64,000 nucleotides of DNA from Rhodobacterales bacterium RIFCSPHIGHO2_02_FULL_62_130 (GTDB taxonomy: Bacteria; Pseudomonadota; Alphaproteobacteria; Rhodobacterales; Rhodobacteraceae). Within the stretch, counting starts at the first letter, position 1. Each line of letters begins with the position of its first letter. The position numbers and the translations under genes were made by a program. The stretch is taken from positions 177,064-241,063 of the forward strand of contig MHZT01000040.1 in assembly GCA_001828855.1 (NCBI GenBank), given 5' to 3'. Shown piece by piece: positions 62,474-64,000 of the stretch. The notes under the pieces were generated by a model. It had not been told where the DNA came from, did not search any database, and worked only from the letters and a program-made list of their open reading frames with translations.

Positions 62474-64000
62474 GTGCTACGCTCGCTTGATATTCGGGAT
62501 GTGCTGATCATCGATCGGCTGACCCTTGATCTGGGGACTGGCCTGAACGTGCTGACCGGTGAAACCGGCGCGGGCAAGTCGATCCTGCTGGATGCCTTGG
62601 GCTTTGTACTGGGTTGGCGCGGGCGCGCCGAACTGGTCCGTGCGGGGGCGGCACAGGGCGAAGTCACGGCCGTTTTCGATCTGCCCGAGGGCCATGCCGC
62701 AAGGGATGTGCTGTCCGCTGCAGGGATCAGTGCAGGGGATGAATTGATCCTGCGCCGGATCAATACCGCCGATGGACGAAAGACAGCCTTTGTGAATGAC
62801 CGTCGGGTTTCGGGCGAGGTGCTGCGCGATCTGTCCGATGTTCTGGTCGAATTGCACGGCCAGCATGATGACCGTGGCCTGTTGAACCCGCGCGGGCATC
62901 GGGTGTTGCTGGACCAGTTTGGCGGCATTGATGCGGGCGAAGCGCGCAGCGCGTGGCGGACAAGGGCGCAGGCGCGCACGGCGCTTGAAGCCGCCGAGGC
63001 CGCATTGGGCCGCGCACAGGCCGAAGAAGATTTCCTGCGCCATGCCGTCGCCGAACTGGACAAACTGGACCCGAAACCGGGCGAAGAAGCGGTGCTGGAC
63101 GCGCGTCGTCGCACCATGCAAGGGGCCGAACGCATCCGCACCGACATCGCACGCGCCAACAATGCGATTGCCGCCGAGGGGGCCGAAGGTGCGATGCGGG
63201 ACGCGCTGCGCTGGCTGGAAGGCGCGTCGGATCGGGCCGAGGGCAAACTGGATCGCGCTCTGGCGGCGCTGAACCGTGCGCTGATCGAACTGGGCGAGGC
63301 GCAGGGCGGTGTGGAAGACTGTTTGCGCCAGTTGGATTTCAATCCGGCCGAACTTGAGGCGCTGGAAGAGCGGTTGTTTGCGATCCGGGCGCTGGCGCGC
63401 AAATATGGCGTGCTGCCGGATGATCTGGGCAACCATGCCGAAACCCTGCGGACGCGGCTTGCCGTGATTGACGGCGGCGCGGCGGGGCTTGCCAAATTGC
63501 AGCGCAGCGTGGCCGAGGCCGATGCGATCTATGCCCGCGCGGCGGCGGCTCTGACACTGGCAAGGCGGGCGGCAGCGGTGCGGCTGGATGCGGCGATGGC
63601 AGCCGAACTGGCACCGCTGAAGATGGAGCGCGCGGTTTTCAAAACCGAGATCGCTGTGACCGAGGCGGGGCCGGACGGAATGGACGCTGTGACCTTCACG
63701 GTTGCCACCAACCCCGGCGCGCCGTCGGGACCGCTCAACCGTATCGCTTCGGGCGGTGAGTTATCGCGCTTTCTTCTGGCGCTGAAGGTCTGTCTGACGG
63801 GCGATGCGCCGGGCTTGACGCTGATCTTTGACGAGATTGACCGTGGTGTCGGTGGCGCGACTGCAGATGCGGTCGGGCGGCGGTTGCAGGCGCTATCCGG
63901 CACGGCGCAGGTCTTGGTTGTGACGCATAGCCCGCAGGTGGCAGCTCTTGGTGGCCATCATTGGCGGGTGGAAAAGCGTGTCGAGGCGGGGCAAACCCTG
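62474..64000 (+). CDS. recN: DNA repair protein RecN (3' end outside the window)
   Basis: SMC-like ATPase of double-strand break repair. 509 codons from GTG 62474 (SD AAGG) run open to the window end; full proteins have about 550. Walker A GETGAGKS near 33, coiled-coil region about 155-340 (AEEDFLRHAVAELDKLDPKPGEEAVL), signature ASGGELSRF near 425, and Walker B LIFDEIDRGVGG near 450. The frame stays intact throughout. Follows bamD by 45 bases. Confidence 0.95.
   Translation, partial: MLRSLDIRDVLIIDRLTLDLGTGLNVLTGETGAGKSILLDALGFVLGWRGRAELVRAGAAQGEVTAVFDLPEGHAARDVLSAAGISAGDELILRRINTADGRKTAFVNDRRVSGEVLRDLSDVLVELHGQHDDRGLLNPRGHRVLLDQFGGIDAGEARSAWRTRAQARTALEAAEAALGRAQAEEDFLRHAVAELDKLDPKPGEEAVLDARRRTMQGAERIRTDIARANNAIAAEGAEGAMRDALRWLEGASDRAEGKLDRALAALNRALIELGEAQGGVEDCLRQLDFNPAELEALEERLFAIRALARKYGVLPDDLGNHAETLRTRLAVIDGGAAGLAKLQRSVAEADAIYARAAAALTLARRAAAVRLDAAMAAELAPLKMERAVFKTEIAVTEAGPDGMDAVTFTVATNPGAPSGPLNRIASGGELSRFLLALKVCLTGDAPGLTLIFDEIDRGVGGATADAVGRRLQALSGTAQVLVVTHSPQVAALGGHHWRVEKRVEAGQTL

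Overview
The window is 64 kb of GC-rich DNA with the gene content and regulatory style of a Rhodobacteraceae/Paracoccaceae alphaproteobacterium (Rhodobacter, Gemmobacter or Tabrizicola type). The evidence is the complete division and cell-wall (dcw) cluster with Rhodobacterales accessory genes (two DUF2484 proteins), an alphaproteobacterial FtsZ tail, PHB genes with PhaR-type boxes, a DUF1127 gene followed by CcsR-like small RNAs, and GAAC-N7-GAAC and TTAA-N7-TTAA sites typical of LexA and CtrA in this class. No rRNA, tRNA, prophage or CRISPR array was seen.

Layout. 0-6 kb: glycerol kinase, then a polyamine-type ABC importer (Tat-exported binding protein, ATPase, two permeases). 6-17 kb: glutaryl-CoA dehydrogenase with a divergent LysR regulator, DUF4166 protein, nrdR-ribD, a glyoxalase, a Slam-like outer-membrane protein overlapping a TbpB-like lipoprotein, thyX, a decayed REP-associated transposase (RAYT) with REP palindromes, and small genes including cspA. 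17-27 kb: thrS, two alpha/beta hydrolases, the PHB locus (phaZ divergent from phaC-phaP-phaR), a second LysR regulator and a PhnA-like protein. 27-37 kb: pyruvate carboxylase divergent from a UvrD-type helicase, a BenE-like transporter, an array of five CcsR-like sRNAs behind a DUF1127 gene, and mrp. 37-64 kb: the dcw cluster mraZ-rsmH-ftsL-ftsI-murE-murF-mraY-[SDR, GNAT]-murD-[GFA]-ftsW-murG-murC-[DUF2484 x2, SulP]-murB-ddl-ftsQ-ftsA-ftsZ, then lpxC, bamD and a recN cut off by the window end.

How it works together. The second half builds the envelope: Mur enzymes and MraY/MurG make lipid II, FtsW/FtsI polymerise it at the septum, FtsQ/L/A/Z organise the divisome, LpxC commits precursor to lipid A, and BamD serves outer-membrane protein assembly. 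Genes in the cluster mostly overlap by 1-4 bases or abut, and the cluster is preceded by a long leader with two sets of MraZ-type decamer repeats and an intrinsic terminator, resembling the UpsM sRNA arrangement of Rhodobacter sphaeroides. The PHB locus, pyc and the DUF1127/mrp spacer share the box TGCTGC-N3-GCAGC, suggesting a common PhaR link between carbon storage, anaplerosis and stress RNA.

The most unusual items are the ten-loop CcsR array, a pseudoknot-capable leader before the sulfate permease, the dispersed long palindromes at gene ends (one with perfect 36-bp arms), and the Slam/lipoprotein pair. All calls come from reading the sequence; no database search was run.
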